Positions 35,566-44,191 of a stretch of 64,000 nt of DNA are shown one piece after another (position 1 is the first letter of the stretch; every line of letters begins with the position of its first letter). Origin of the DNA: Bordetella sp. BOR01 (GTDB lineage: Bacteria; Pseudomonadota; Gammaproteobacteria; Burkholderiales; Burkholderiaceae_B); NCBI RefSeq assembly GCF_019218885.1, contig NZ_JAHUWT010000003.1, positions 372,001 to 436,000 of the forward strand. The letters run 5' to 3'. Made by a program: the position numbers and the translations under genes. The notes beneath the pieces were generated by a model. That model did not search any database, was not told the origin of the DNA, and saw only the letters and a list, made by a program, of their open reading frames with translations.

Positions 35566-36264
35566 CTAGCCTGCCATCGTCGACCCGTATTCTCGCAGCG
35601 TATCGATGATGGCGCTGTTGCTGGTCACGACCGAGGTCTTGAACGCGTCTTGAAGCGCCTCACGCGCCTCGAGGGCACGGAAGTTCGTGCACGAGACGAA
35701 TAAGCCATCGAAGTCGTGGCCCTGCAGCTTCTGCCTGGCAAACGAAACGATGTCTTCTGGCGTCGGGTCGGCCAATGCCGCGTTGTCGGTGATTCCCATG
35801 CCGAACGCGCAGACGACTTCGCGGCCCGCGCCGGCAGCCTTTGCCACGGACGCCGTGAGGTCTTCGTTATAGGGCGTGAGCACGGCCAGCCTTTTCGCGC
35901 CCTGCCGCTGCAGCGCTCGTGCCACAGAGGAAATGACCCCGATCCCTTCGCAGCCGGCCTTTGCGCCCAGTTCGCGGCATATCTTCGCGTCGTAGTCCAG
36001 ACCGAACAAGGATCCCGCCGAGGTGCAGCCGAACACCAGGACGTCGGGGTGGGCCGTTCCGAGATCCGCGGCGGCTTGCGGCGCGAAGCGCTCGATCATT
36101 TCGATCTCTTTCTCTCGCGTCGTCTCCACCAAGTACATGCGGTCGGTATGGACGGTGAACTTTGTCTTGGGCAATGCCCCGTGCAGGTCATTTTCCATGA
36201 CACGGTTCGAAGACGGCACCAGCAAAGCCACCCGAACCCGGGGATCAGATCTATGGACACTCAT
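35566..36264 (-). CDS. Asp/Glu racemase superfamily enzyme (maleate isomerase/arylmalonate decarboxylase-like)
   Basis: A 232-residue protein from the ATG at 36264 (AAGGAGA upstream; overlaps the HyuB stop by ATGA). The two catalytic cysteines of the superfamily are both present: Cys80 in VLVFGCTSAGS and Cys192 in LFVSCTNFRAL. The opening VRVALLVPSSNRVMENDLHGAL is the form of maleate cis-trans isomerases and arylmalonate decarboxylases and less that of HyuE hydantoin racemases. As last gene after HyuA and HyuB it probably isomerises or racemises their substrate or product. Confidence 0.85.
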   Translation of the reverse strand: MSVHRSDPRVRVALLVPSSNRVMENDLHGALPKTKFTVHTDRMYLVETTREKEIEMIERFAPQAAADLGTAHPDVLVFGCTSAGSLFGLDYDAKICRELGAKAGCEGIGVISSVARALQRQGAKRLAVLTPYNEDLTASVAKAAGAGREVVCAFGMGITDNAALADPTPEDIVSFARQKLQGHDFDGLFVSCTNFRALEAREALQDAFKTSVVTSNSAIIDTLREYGSTMAG

Positions 36265-37889
36265 GGTTTCTCCTTCGTTTCGTTCGGAATACCCCACCCA
36301 CCGCCTCCGGCGGTAACCATCTCGAGCCGGGCGCCCCTGGTCAACTTGTGAGGCCCGCTCTTGGCCTCGAGCTCTTGCACCCCGTTGGGCCCATGGAGAC
36401 GGAAAACGGCCAGCGCGCCTTGCCTGCCGCCCGCCACGCCGGCGGCAGGCGTGCGCGTGCGTTCGCCCAGCACCGAGGCCTGCACGTCATCGCCCAGTAT
36501 CTCGACGGTCTTGCGCACGCCGTTGCCGCCGTCATTCAATCCTTTGCCACCGCTGCCGCGCACGATCTCGTAATTGATGAAACGCAGCGGCAACTGCGCC
36601 TCCATGCTTTCTATAGGCAGATTCATGGTGTTGCCCATATGCGTGCGCAAGCCGCTGGTGCCGCATTGCGTGGCGGTAGCGCCCATGCCTCCGCCGATCG
36701 TTTCATAGTGGACGAACCGACGCTCACGCGCGGCATCGTAGCCACCCATGGTGTAGACGCATGCAGAACCATAGCTGCCCGCGCTGACCCGTTCGGGGTA
36801 GGCCTGGGCCAGTGCGCCCAGCAAGATATCCGCAATACGATTGGCGGTCTCGGTATTGGCCGCCACGACCGGCGCCGGGTAGGTTGCGTTGACAATGCTG
36901 CCCTCGGGCGCTATTACATCGATACCCGCGTACACACCGGAATTGGGCGCGATGCCTCCACCCAGAAAGCTCAGCACGGTGTAGTACACGGCCGACGCCG
37001 TCACCGGCAGGGGCGCGTTGATCGGCCCCGCAACGCAGCCAGACGAACCCGTGAAATCGAAGGCCATCGTCGAGCCCTGCTTGCGAATCGTGACCTTGAC
37101 CCAAGGCGCGGCGCCTGGCGTGATGCCGTCGCCGTCCAGTTGCTCTGCATGGCTGACCACGGCATCGGGCAAGCCAGCCAGCGCAGCCTCGACCAGGCGC
37201 CGGCTGTAGCGCTGCGTATCGGCCATGATCTCGATCACGGCCGCCGCGCTGTAACGCTCGCAAAGCTGCTGGACGCGTTCCGTCGCACGTGCATGTCCTG
37301 CCAGTGCCGCCTGGAAATCGCCCTTGCGGTCAGACGGAACGCGCACGTTGGCAAGAATCAGCCTCAGCACATCTTCGCGTATCTCGCCTCGGTCCAGTAT
37401 CTTGATGGGCGGCACGCGCAGGCCTTCCTTGATGATCTCGTCGCAGACACTGGAGCTGCCGGCGGCGATTCCCCCTACGTCCGGCCAATGGATGCGGCTC
37501 AGCACGAAACCCACATGCAGCTCCTGGGAGAACACCGGCGTAAGCAAGGACATGTCCGGCAGGTGGGTACCGCCTTCATAGGGGTCATTGAGCAAGACGC
37601 CGTCGCCTTCCCGCCATGTTTGCGCCGGGTAGCGTGCCAGCGCAGCCAGGCCGGTGAAACGCGCCGCCCCCAGGTGCACGGGGATATCCACGCCCTGTGC
37701 AATGACGTTGCATTGCGCGTCGAGCAATGCGCAAGACAAGTCTGCCGACAGGCTGAGCAAGGGCGAGAACGAAGTGCGCATGATGACGCTCTTCATTTCG
37801 CCGCAGATGGCGTACAGCGCGCTCTTGACGACTTCGAACGTGACGGGGTCGCGTTCGAGTATGGAGCCGTCGCATTTGGTGAGTTCCAT
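36261..37889 (-). CDS. hyuB: Hydantoinase/oxoprolinase-family protein, subunit B
   Basis: A 542-residue HyuB protein, starting MELTKCDGSILERDPVTFEVVKSALYAICGEM, the family opening. GVDIPVHLGAARFTGLA, LNDPYEGGTHLPDMSLLTPVF and the C-terminal IESMEAQLPLRFINYEIVRGSGG KG region are typical. The start lies four bases after the HyuA stop. HyuA and HyuB together use ATP to open a cyclic amide (5-oxoproline, N-methylhydantoin) or to carboxylate a ketone (acetone, acetophenone); without a third small subunit nearby, the amidase type is more likely. Confidence 0.9.
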   Translation of the reverse strand: MELTKCDGSILERDPVTFEVVKSALYAICGEMKSVIMRTSFSPLLSLSADLSCALLDAQCNVIAQGVDIPVHLGAARFTGLAALARYPAQTWREGDGVLLNDPYEGGTHLPDMSLLTPVFSQELHVGFVLSRIHWPDVGGIAAGSSSVCDEIIKEGLRVPPIKILDRGEIREDVLRLILANVRVPSDRKGDFQAALAGHARATERVQQLCERYSAAAVIEIMADTQRYSRRLVEAALAGLPDAVVSHAEQLDGDGITPGAAPWVKVTIRKQGSTMAFDFTGSSGCVAGPINAPLPVTASAVYYTVLSFLGGGIAPNSGVYAGIDVIAPEGSIVNATYPAPVVAANTETANRIADILLGALAQAYPERVSAGSYGSACVYTMGGYDAARERRFVHYETIGGGMGATATQCGTSGLRTHMGNTMNLPIESMEAQLPLRFINYEIVRGSGGKGLNDGGNGVRKTVEILGDDVQASVLGERTRTPAAGVAGGRQGALAVFRLHGPNGVQELEAKSGPHKLTRGARLEMVTAGGGGWGIPNETKEKP

Positions 37890-37893
37890 GGCC

Positions 37894-39972
37894 TCAAGCC
37901 TCCGTAAGACGAAACACGACGCCGCCGTCGGCGCCAACCGAAGCCGTCTGGCCAGCGGGAACCCATACCGTCGAACCCGCATGGTCGATGATCAAGGGCC
38001 CCTGCAGCGATGCGCCCGGGCAATCGGCGCTGCGATAGACCGGGATCATGCGCTCGCGCCCCTCCACGTCCAGGTAGCGGCGCGACTGGTAGGCCTGCGC
38101 CGGGCCGGCCAGCAGGCCTTGCCCGTGGAACGCGCTTGCGGCGTCGGCCTTGATCAGGCGTTCCGCTACCAGGTGGATATTGACCATCTCGACGCTGGAG
38201 TCGACGAGATCGAACCCGAATTCGCCCTGGTAAGCCTGGCGAAAACGGGCCTCGATATCGGCCAGCCCGGGCAAGGGTTCGCCATAGGCGCCCAGCGGGA
38301 CCCTCAGTTCGGACAATTGGCCCGCGAAACGCAGATCGGCGTAGCGGGTCAGCGAGGTGGATCCGACACCGCCGCTTTCCCGCTCCAGCAACCGGGCGGC
38401 CTTTTCAGCCAGCGCATGAAACGCCGTCGACATCTCGTCGATTGACAGGCCTGCCAATGACCGCAGCAGCGTACTGGACAGATCGTGCCGGATTTCGCCC
38501 AGCATCGCGCCAAGCGCGGAAAAGATCCCCGGATAAGGCGGCACGATCACTTCCTTGACGCCGACCTCGGCACCCACGTCGGCAGCATGCAGCGGGCCGG
38601 CGCCTCCGGATGCCACGATAGAGAACTCGCGCGGATCGAGCCCGCGGCGCACCGTTGCCAAACGCACCATTTCGGTCATATTGGCGACGGCGATAGCGAT
38701 AATGGCATGCGCGGCGCGTGCCACCGACCAGCCCATGGGGTCGGCAATGTGCGTCTTGACGGCCGCCACGGCCAGGTCACGGGAAAACGTCACGCCGGTG
38801 CCATCGAATGTCTCGGCATTCAGGGTGCCGATCACGGCATGGGCATCGGTAACCGTGGGGTGCTGCCCTCCTCGGCTGTAGCAGGCCGGGCCCGGATCGG
38901 CCCCCGCGCTTTCGGGCCCGACCTTGGGCACGCCCCCGTTGTCTATCCAGGCAATGCTGCCGCCCCCCGCGCCCACCTCGATGATATCCAGCACTGCGCT
39001 GCGTATCGGATAACCCCCGACTTCCTTGCCATTGACCAGATGATCGGCATGAAACTCGTCGGTGATCTTGGGCTGGTAGTCCTGGACCACACCGGCCTTG
39101 GCCGTGGTGCCGCCCATATCGAAGGCGATGACATTGCCGCGTTCCGTGGCCCGGGCATAGGCGGTCGTGGCGATCATGCCTGCGGCCGGTCCGGATTCGA
39201 TCAGATGCACCGGATAGCGCTGCGCATTGTCGGGCGAAGTCAGCCCGCCGTTGGATTTGACGATCATCAGATCCTTGATGCCCATGGACGCCGCCGCCTG
39301 CGCCAGCCGGCGAATATAGTGCCCGACCGCCGGGCCGATGTAGGCATTGACCACCGTGGTACTGGTACGTTCGTATTCGCGAAACTCCGGGCATACGTCG
39401 TGCGAGGCGGTAACGAAGGCGTCGGGCAGCGCTTGCTGCACAGCCTGCGCAATGGCTTGTTCGTGGGCACTGTTCGCATAGGCGTGCAGGCAAGAGATCG
39501 CCACCGCATCGGCCCCCGATTCCCGTATCGCGCCGACCAGCTTTGCCAGGTCGGCCAATGGCTTGACCGGCTCGCCCTGGGCATCCATGCGCTCGGCCGC
39601 CCCCAACCGGCGCGACGGCGGGACCAGGGGCTGGGATACAGCGGTCGCCAGATCGTAAAGCGTGGGGCGATTCTGGCGCCGCAGCTCGAGCACGTCGGTG
39701 AAACCCTCGGTAGTCACCAGGGCGACGTTGGCGCCCTTGCGCTGGATCAGCGTGTTGGTCCCGACGGTCGTGCCGTGGCATACGGTGGCGCCGGCGATAT
39801 CGAAGGTTTCGGCAATACGCCTCAAGGCGCTGACTACCGCCTCTGCCGGATCCGATGGCGTAGAAGGCAGCTTGAACGCGGCCAGGATGCGGCCGGCATC
39901 CGGGTCGAGCGCAATGGCATCCGTAAAGGTGCCGCCTACATCTATGCCGATCACGAGTGCTTGTTTTGCCAT
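37894..39972 (-). CDS. hyuA: Hydantoinase/oxoprolinase-family protein, subunit A (ATP-binding)
   Basis: A 692-residue HyuA protein. The N-terminal actin-like ATPase fold begins VIGIDVGGTFTDAIALD, with CHGTTVGTNTLIQRKGANVALVTTEGFTDVLELRRQNRPTLYDL; the second domain has VIAFDMGGTTAKAGVV and the metal-binding ASGGAGPLHAADVGAEVGVKEVIVPPYPGIFSALG. Length and order match N-methylhydantoinase A and 5-oxoprolinase N-terminal halves. It starts 11 bases after the aminotransferase stop. Together with HyuB it would hydrolyse a lactam or ureide in the cytoplasm. Confidence 0.9.
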   Translation of the reverse strand: MAKQALVIGIDVGGTFTDAIALDPDAGRILAAFKLPSTPSDPAEAVVSALRRIAETFDIAGATVCHGTTVGTNTLIQRKGANVALVTTEGFTDVLELRRQNRPTLYDLATAVSQPLVPPSRRLGAAERMDAQGEPVKPLADLAKLVGAIRESGADAVAISCLHAYANSAHEQAIAQAVQQALPDAFVTASHDVCPEFREYERTSTTVVNAYIGPAVGHYIRRLAQAAASMGIKDLMIVKSNGGLTSPDNAQRYPVHLIESGPAAGMIATTAYARATERGNVIAFDMGGTTAKAGVVQDYQPKITDEFHADHLVNGKEVGGYPIRSAVLDIIEVGAGGGSIAWIDNGGVPKVGPESAGADPGPACYSRGGQHPTVTDAHAVIGTLNAETFDGTGVTFSRDLAVAAVKTHIADPMGWSVARAAHAIIAIAVANMTEMVRLATVRRGLDPREFSIVASGGAGPLHAADVGAEVGVKEVIVPPYPGIFSALGAMLGEIRHDLSSTLLRSLAGLSIDEMSTAFHALAEKAARLLERESGGVGSTSLTRYADLRFAGQLSELRVPLGAYGEPLPGLADIEARFRQAYQGEFGFDLVDSSVEMVNIHLVAERLIKADAASAFHGQGLLAGPAQAYQSRRYLDVEGRERMIPVYRSADCPGASLQGPLIIDHAGSTVWVPAGQTASVGADGGVVFRLTEA

Positions 39973-39983
39973 TGCTATCGTCC

Positions 39984-41099
39984 TCAGTGGGGGCGAATTT
40001 CGGATAGCGCCCAGAGAAAGCGGTCCATGTGCTTCTTGAGATTCACGTCGACCCGCAGATACCTGTCGCCAAGGCCGATGATATCGTTGCCGTCCTTGAC
40101 GATGACGCCGCGCTTGAGCAATTCGTTGAACACATGGGTTGCGCCGAGCTCGGGATCCAGTATCCGCGTCAGGAAGAAGTTCGAGCGCGAACCGGGCACC
40201 ATGCTGAACCGGTCGCTCTTGGCCAGTTCCGAAGCCACATAGGCGCGGTTCTCGACGATGGTCTGCACCGCACGGGCCACGTGCGCGTCGTCATTGATGC
40301 CGGCCACTCCGCCAGCGATCTGCACCTGGCCCATGTTCCAGGTGGGCTTGATGCGGCGCAGCGGATCGATAAGGCCCACATTGTTGGCAATACCAAAGCC
40401 GATGCGCAAGCCAGCCAACCCGAATGCCTTCGAGAAAGTACGCAGCACGATCAGGTTCGGGTATTCGCGCAGCAAGTGCATTCCCCCCTCGGTTTCGCTG
40501 TAGTGGATATAGGCCTCATCCAGCACGACCAGCGTCGCGTCGTCGGCCGCCTCGCAAACACGGCGGATGTCGTCGATTTCCATCAGGCGGCCGCAAGGGT
40601 TATGCGGACTGGTCAGGAATGCGATACGCGGGCGCTGCGCCAGCAAGGCCAGGTACTCGTCCATGCAGAACTCGAAATCGGGCCCCATCGGTGCATAAAG
40701 CGGGCGCCGGCCCTCGCAATGAGCGTAAATGCGATACAGCGGAAAGCAGGGCTTGTGCATCAGCACGGTATCGTCCGGCCCGGCAAACGCCCGGATCACC
40801 ATGGAAATGACTTCTGTCTCGCCAGACCCGCAGACTACGCCGTCCGGGTCGAATCCATATTTTTCGGCGATGGCGGTTCGCAAAGCCCGTGCTGTCCAGT
40901 CCGGATAAATGGCCAGGCGCGACTCGGCTTCCTTGACGGCCGCCAGGGCCTTCGGCGATGCGCCGTGAGGATTCTCGGCAGAACCCAGCTTGGCAACATC
41001 GGCCGGGGCGATGCCAAAACGTTCGGCGACATACTCCGCCGGCAAACCGGGCACATAGAGCTCACCGTCGATCAAGGCTTGATTGCTAGGGATGACCAT
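39984..41099 (-). CDS. PLP-dependent aminotransferase, histidinol-phosphate-aminotransferase-like
   Basis: A 371-residue class I/II aminotransferase from the ATG at 41099 (GGAGGAG six bases upstream). Asp194 in LVVLDEAYIHY holds the PLP nitrogen and Lys224 in RTFSKAFGLAGLRIGF is the Schiff-base lysine; SPHNPCGRL and GSGETEVISM bind the cofactor phosphate. It is first gene of the HyuA-HyuB-racemase operon, not of a histidine operon, so a role in catabolism of an imported amino or amide compound is likely. Whether it uses a D- or L-amino acid cannot be read. Confidence 0.87.
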   Translation of the reverse strand: MVIPSNQALIDGELYVPGLPAEYVAERFGIAPADVAKLGSAENPHGASPKALAAVKEAESRLAIYPDWTARALRTAIAEKYGFDPDGVVCGSGETEVISMVIRAFAGPDDTVLMHKPCFPLYRIYAHCEGRRPLYAPMGPDFEFCMDEYLALLAQRPRIAFLTSPHNPCGRLMEIDDIRRVCEAADDATLVVLDEAYIHYSETEGGMHLLREYPNLIVLRTFSKAFGLAGLRIGFGIANNVGLIDPLRRIKPTWNMGQVQIAGGVAGINDDAHVARAVQTIVENRAYVASELAKSDRFSMVPGSRSNFFLTRILDPELGATHVFNELLKRGVIVKDGNDIIGLGDRYLRVDVNLKKHMDRFLWALSEIRPH

Positions 41100-41117
41100 C
41101 TCACACTCCTCCAATAA

Positions 41118-41226
41118 AACTAGTTCAATTACGGAGATTAAAGAGTACAATTCAGACGGTCAACTAGTATTAATGAACATTGAGGTTCATAATTTTCCAA
41201 AAGACCCGGTGAAATCGTCGTTTCAC
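41118..41226. promoter_or_regulatory. Cluster of operator-like palindromes between the Hyu and TRAP operons
   Basis: AACTAGTT (41118-41125) and AACTAGT (41162-41168) are 44 bases apart and flank the leftward promoter. Two perfect inverted repeats with the same 6-6-6 layout follow: ATGAAC-N6-GTTCAT (41173-41190) and GTGAAA-N6-TTTCAC (41209-41226), centres 36 bases apart, fitting RTGAAM-N6-KTTCAY. The region is markedly AT-rich. The MocR-type regulator at 44192 is the only regulator in the two divergent operons. Confidence 0.5.
41135..41163 (-). promoter_or_regulatory. Sigma-70 promoter of the aminotransferase-HyuAB operon
   Basis: On the minus strand TTGACC (41163-41158) and TAATCT (41140-41135) are exactly 17 bases apart. 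Transcription would start near 41128, about 29 bases before the ATG at 41099. Confidence 0.6.
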
Positions 41227-41361
41227 ATGAAAATCACAGAGTAATTATCAGGATATCCCAGCCAGATTAATGATTAGCCTAGTATTTATACCTATTTATG
41301 CAGGTTTCGTAATATGATTTTATGGACCCCCGACATCAGCAACCGAGCACAGGGGGTTCCC

Positions 41362-42345
41362 ATGAACAGATATCTACGTAGATGGATGGCGGCGGCATGT
41401 CTCGCGACGGCGGCAATGCCAGCCGCGCAAGCTGCCCAGGTCGTCCTGAAGTTCGCCCACGAAGCACCCGAAACCGCGATCAAGGGACAAACTGCCAACA
41501 AGTTTGCCGAATTGGTCGACCAGTACACTTCCGGGGCGGTAAAGATCCAGGTCTACCCAGGGGGGCAACTGGTTCCGACCATGGACGAGATCCGCGCCGT
41601 GGCACGCGGGCAGATCGATATCGCGGCACCGTACACCAGCTACTTTTCGGGCATCGACCGGTCGTGGGACGTGCTTTACCAGCCGCTGCTCTTCAAGAGC
41701 CCCGAGCATGCGATAAACATTTTCGCGGGCCCGATCGGCAAGCATTTGCTGGCCTCGCTGTCCACACGCGGCATTACCGGCCTGGGTATCTGGCACGACG
41801 GCCCCGTGTACTTGTTCGCCAAGGGCGAGCCGATTCGCGAGCCGGGCAAGCTGCAAGGCCGCAAAGTGCGCATGGCGCCATCGCGGCCGCTCGAGGCCCT
41901 GCTCGAGGCCGCCCGCGCCACGTCGGTGTCGATTCCCGCAACGGAAGTCTACCTGGCGCTGCAGCAAGGGGTCGCCGATTCGGTGCTGACCACGCCCACG
42001 TACGCCGGGCCGGCCAAATGGAACGAAGTACTGACCTCGGGCAGCAAGATGATGTTCGGCGTGGGCGGCTACGGCTTCGTCGTGAACAGCAAGAGCCTGT
42101 CCAGGTTGAGCCCCGAGCAGAAAGCCGGATTCCTGCGCGCGGCCGATGAGGCCAGCGCCTGGAATCGGGAACAAGCGCTCAGCAATATTGCGCATTGGGA
42201 AAAGTACCTGGCCGACAACGGTTTGCAATGGTTCACGCCGGACGCCCAGGAACTGGGCCGATGGCAGCAGGTTGCCGATGCGGCAGAAGCCGCGCAAAGC
42301 GACGACGCCAAGGCCCTGATCGACCAGATTCGCCAACAACGCTGA
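41362..42345 (+). CDS. TRAP transporter solute-binding protein, DctP-like
   Basis: A 327-residue periplasmic protein. The ATG at 41362 follows AGGGGG; the signal peptide is MNRYLRRWMAAACLATAAMP then AAQAAQ. Mature start VVLKFAHEAPETAIKGQTANKFAELVDQYTSGAVKIQVYPGGQLVP is the DctP opening, and KLQGRKVRMAPSRPLEALLEA includes the arginine that grips the ligand carboxylate. The family takes up C4-dicarboxylates, sialic acid, ectoine or amino acids. Twenty bases separate it from the DctQ gene. Confidence 0.93.
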   Translation: MNRYLRRWMAAACLATAAMPAAQAAQVVLKFAHEAPETAIKGQTANKFAELVDQYTSGAVKIQVYPGGQLVPTMDEIRAVARGQIDIAAPYTSYFSGIDRSWDVLYQPLLFKSPEHAINIFAGPIGKHLLASLSTRGITGLGIWHDGPVYLFAKGEPIREPGKLQGRKVRMAPSRPLEALLEAARATSVSIPATEVYLALQQGVADSVLTTPTYAGPAKWNEVLTSGSKMMFGVGGYGFVVNSKSLSRLSPEQKAGFLRAADEASAWNREQALSNIAHWEKYLADNGLQWFTPDAQELGRWQQVADAAEAAQSDDAKALIDQIRQQR

Positions 42346-42365
42346 AGCGGCGACAGGAGCGAGTC

Positions 42366-42905
42366 ATGGCTAGCTTACTTGGCAGGGCACTCACCGTGGT
42401 GGAGTGGATCGAGGATCTCAGCGGCGGGGTGCTTCTTTTCATCGCTGCCACGCTGGTGTTCGTGCAGATCGTGCTGCGCATACTGGGGCTGAGTTTCAGC
42501 GGGCTATACGAAATAGCGGCCTTCTGCGCCGTGTGGAGCGTGTTCCTGACCGCGGGCGTTGGCATCCAGCGCAATGTCCATGTCCGCGTGGATGTCCTGT
42601 TGATGGTGTGTCCGCCACCCATCGCCTACGTACTGCGGCTGTTGAGCGCCCTGCTGATGGTCGGGATGTCGGGAATGCTTTGCTATTCGGGCTACCTGCT
42701 GATAGCCGAGAGCCTGACTTTCGGCGACCGCACCCTGGGAATGATCAGCATCCCCATGTGGATTCCGCAAATCATCATGCCGCTTGGCGGCGTGTTGATG
42801 CTGGTGCACTCGATTGTGCACTTGCTCGACGTCTTCCACGCCGGGCCGCGGGCCCCGGGCGCGCCGGCAACGCCGGAACTGTCGGCCAACACCGGCAACA
42901 TCTGA
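42366..42905 (+). CDS. TRAP transporter small membrane subunit, DctQ-like
   Basis: A 179-residue protein with four hydrophobic segments (about residues 20-38, 50-68, 90-108 and 130-150). VEWIEDLSGGVLLFIAATLVFVQIVLRILG and LYEIAAFCAVWSVFLTAGVGIQRNVHVRVDVL are typical for DctQ. The ATG at 42366 has AGGAG upstream, so the longer open frame is not used. It is the inner-membrane partner of the DctM subunit, in the order P-Q-M. Confidence 0.9.
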   Translation: MASLLGRALTVVEWIEDLSGGVLLFIAATLVFVQIVLRILGLSFSGLYEIAAFCAVWSVFLTAGVGIQRNVHVRVDVLLMVCPPPIAYVLRLLSALLMVGMSGMLCYSGYLLIAESLTFGDRTLGMISIPMWIPQIIMPLGGVLMLVHSIVHLLDVFHAGPRAPGAPATPELSANTGNI

Positions 42906-42922
42906 GCCAGGAGCAAGAACTC

Positions 42923-44182
42923 ATGCTATCCACCTTTGGTGTCCTGGGTTTCGGCCTGCTGATCGGCGCGCCTGTGGCCTTCACGCTGGCGCTGTCCGGC
43001 CTGGCCTACATGACCGCGGCTGGCGAGTACCCCAGCACCTTCGCGTCGTACCTTTTTGGCGCGCTGAACTCCACGACGCTACTGTCGATCCCGTTCTTCA
43101 TTCTCTCGGCAGAGATCTTGAACCGCAGCGGGGCCACCGCCAAGCTGGTTCATATGGTCGATGCCTGGATCGGCCATAACCGGGGCGGCCTGCCGGTGGT
43201 GGCAGTGCTTGCCACCATCTTTTTCTCGATGATCTGCGGTTCGTCGACCGCCACCGCTGCCGCAGTAGGCTCGGTCATGATTCCCGAGATGCTGGCCCGA
43301 GGGTACAAGCGGCCCTTCTCGGTCGGGCTGATCGCCACCGCGGGCGGCCTGGGTATCGTGCTGCCGCCCTCCATACCGCTGATCATCTACGGGATGATTA
43401 CCGAAACGTCGATCAGCGGCTTGTTCAAGGCGGCTTTGCTGCCAGGCATCGCACTGTCGGCAATGCTGGTGCTGTTTGCGTTCATCGCGGGCGTGCGCTC
43501 TGGCGTGATGCCATCCCCCAAGCAATCCCGGGCCGTGCGCCTGCAGCGCACGCGCGAAGCCGGCGGCGTACTGCTTTTGCCCATCATCATCCTGGGCGGC
43601 ATCTATTCGGGTTACTTCACCCCGACGGAAGCCTCTGCCGTCGCGTGCATCTATGCCTTGCTGATCGCCTTGCTGGTATACCGCACGCCTTGGAAAAAGG
43701 TACCTGCGATGCTGACGCTGTCGGCATCCACGGCAGGCATGATCATGCTGATCATCGCGGCGGCCAGCCTGTTCAGCTATGCACTGACAGCGGAACAGCT
43801 GCCGCAGCGGATTTTCGAGTTCATCTCGGCGCTGGATTTGAGCGGCTGGCAACTGACGACCGCGCTGATGCTGTTCTTCCTGCTGCTGGGCATGTTCCTG
43901 GAGGTGATCTCGGTCATCCTGATCACCATGCCCATCCTGATTCCGCTGCTGAACGCCTCGCATATCGACCTGACGCACTTCGCAATCCTGTTGATCCTGA
44001 ATATGGAGCTCGCGGTCATCACTCCTCCGATCGGGCTGAATCTGTTCGTCATCAGTGCCATCAGCAAGGTCCCGGTCATGGAGGTATTTAGGGGTACACT
44101 TCCGTTCATCGGCGCGGTCCTCATAGTATTACTTGGCCTGATGTATATCCCAGGGGGGTCGTGGCTGACCATAGGCTGGTAG
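42923..44182 (+). CDS. TRAP transporter large membrane subunit, DctM-like
   Basis: A 419-residue carrier with about twelve membrane helices. The ATG at 42923 (MLSTFGVLGFGLLIGAPVAF) follows CCAGGAG; the longer frame overlaps dctQ. Family motifs are FSMICGSSTATAAAVGSVMIPEM, GGLGIVLPPSIPLIIYG and NMELAVITPPIGLNLFVI, the sodium and substrate scaffold regions. It starts 17 bases after the DctQ stop and ends nine bases before the MocR gene. Confidence 0.93.
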   Translation: MLSTFGVLGFGLLIGAPVAFTLALSGLAYMTAAGEYPSTFASYLFGALNSTTLLSIPFFILSAEILNRSGATAKLVHMVDAWIGHNRGGLPVVAVLATIFFSMICGSSTATAAAVGSVMIPEMLARGYKRPFSVGLIATAGGLGIVLPPSIPLIIYGMITETSISGLFKAALLPGIALSAMLVLFAFIAGVRSGVMPSPKQSRAVRLQRTREAGGVLLLPIIILGGIYSGYFTPTEASAVACIYALLIALLVYRTPWKKVPAMLTLSASTAGMIMLIIAAASLFSYALTAEQLPQRIFEFISALDLSGWQLTTALMLFFLLLGMFLEVISVILITMPILIPLLNASHIDLTHFAILLILNMELAVITPPIGLNLFVISAISKVPVMEVFRGTLPFIGAVLIVLLGLMYIPGGSWLTIGW

Positions 44183-44191
44183 GAGGCTCGC

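Noticed and set aside
36261-39972. HyuA/HyuB as an acetone or acetophenone carboxylase
   Set aside because: No small third subunit is nearby and the racemase and aminotransferase neighbours fit amide chemistry better; not fully excluded.
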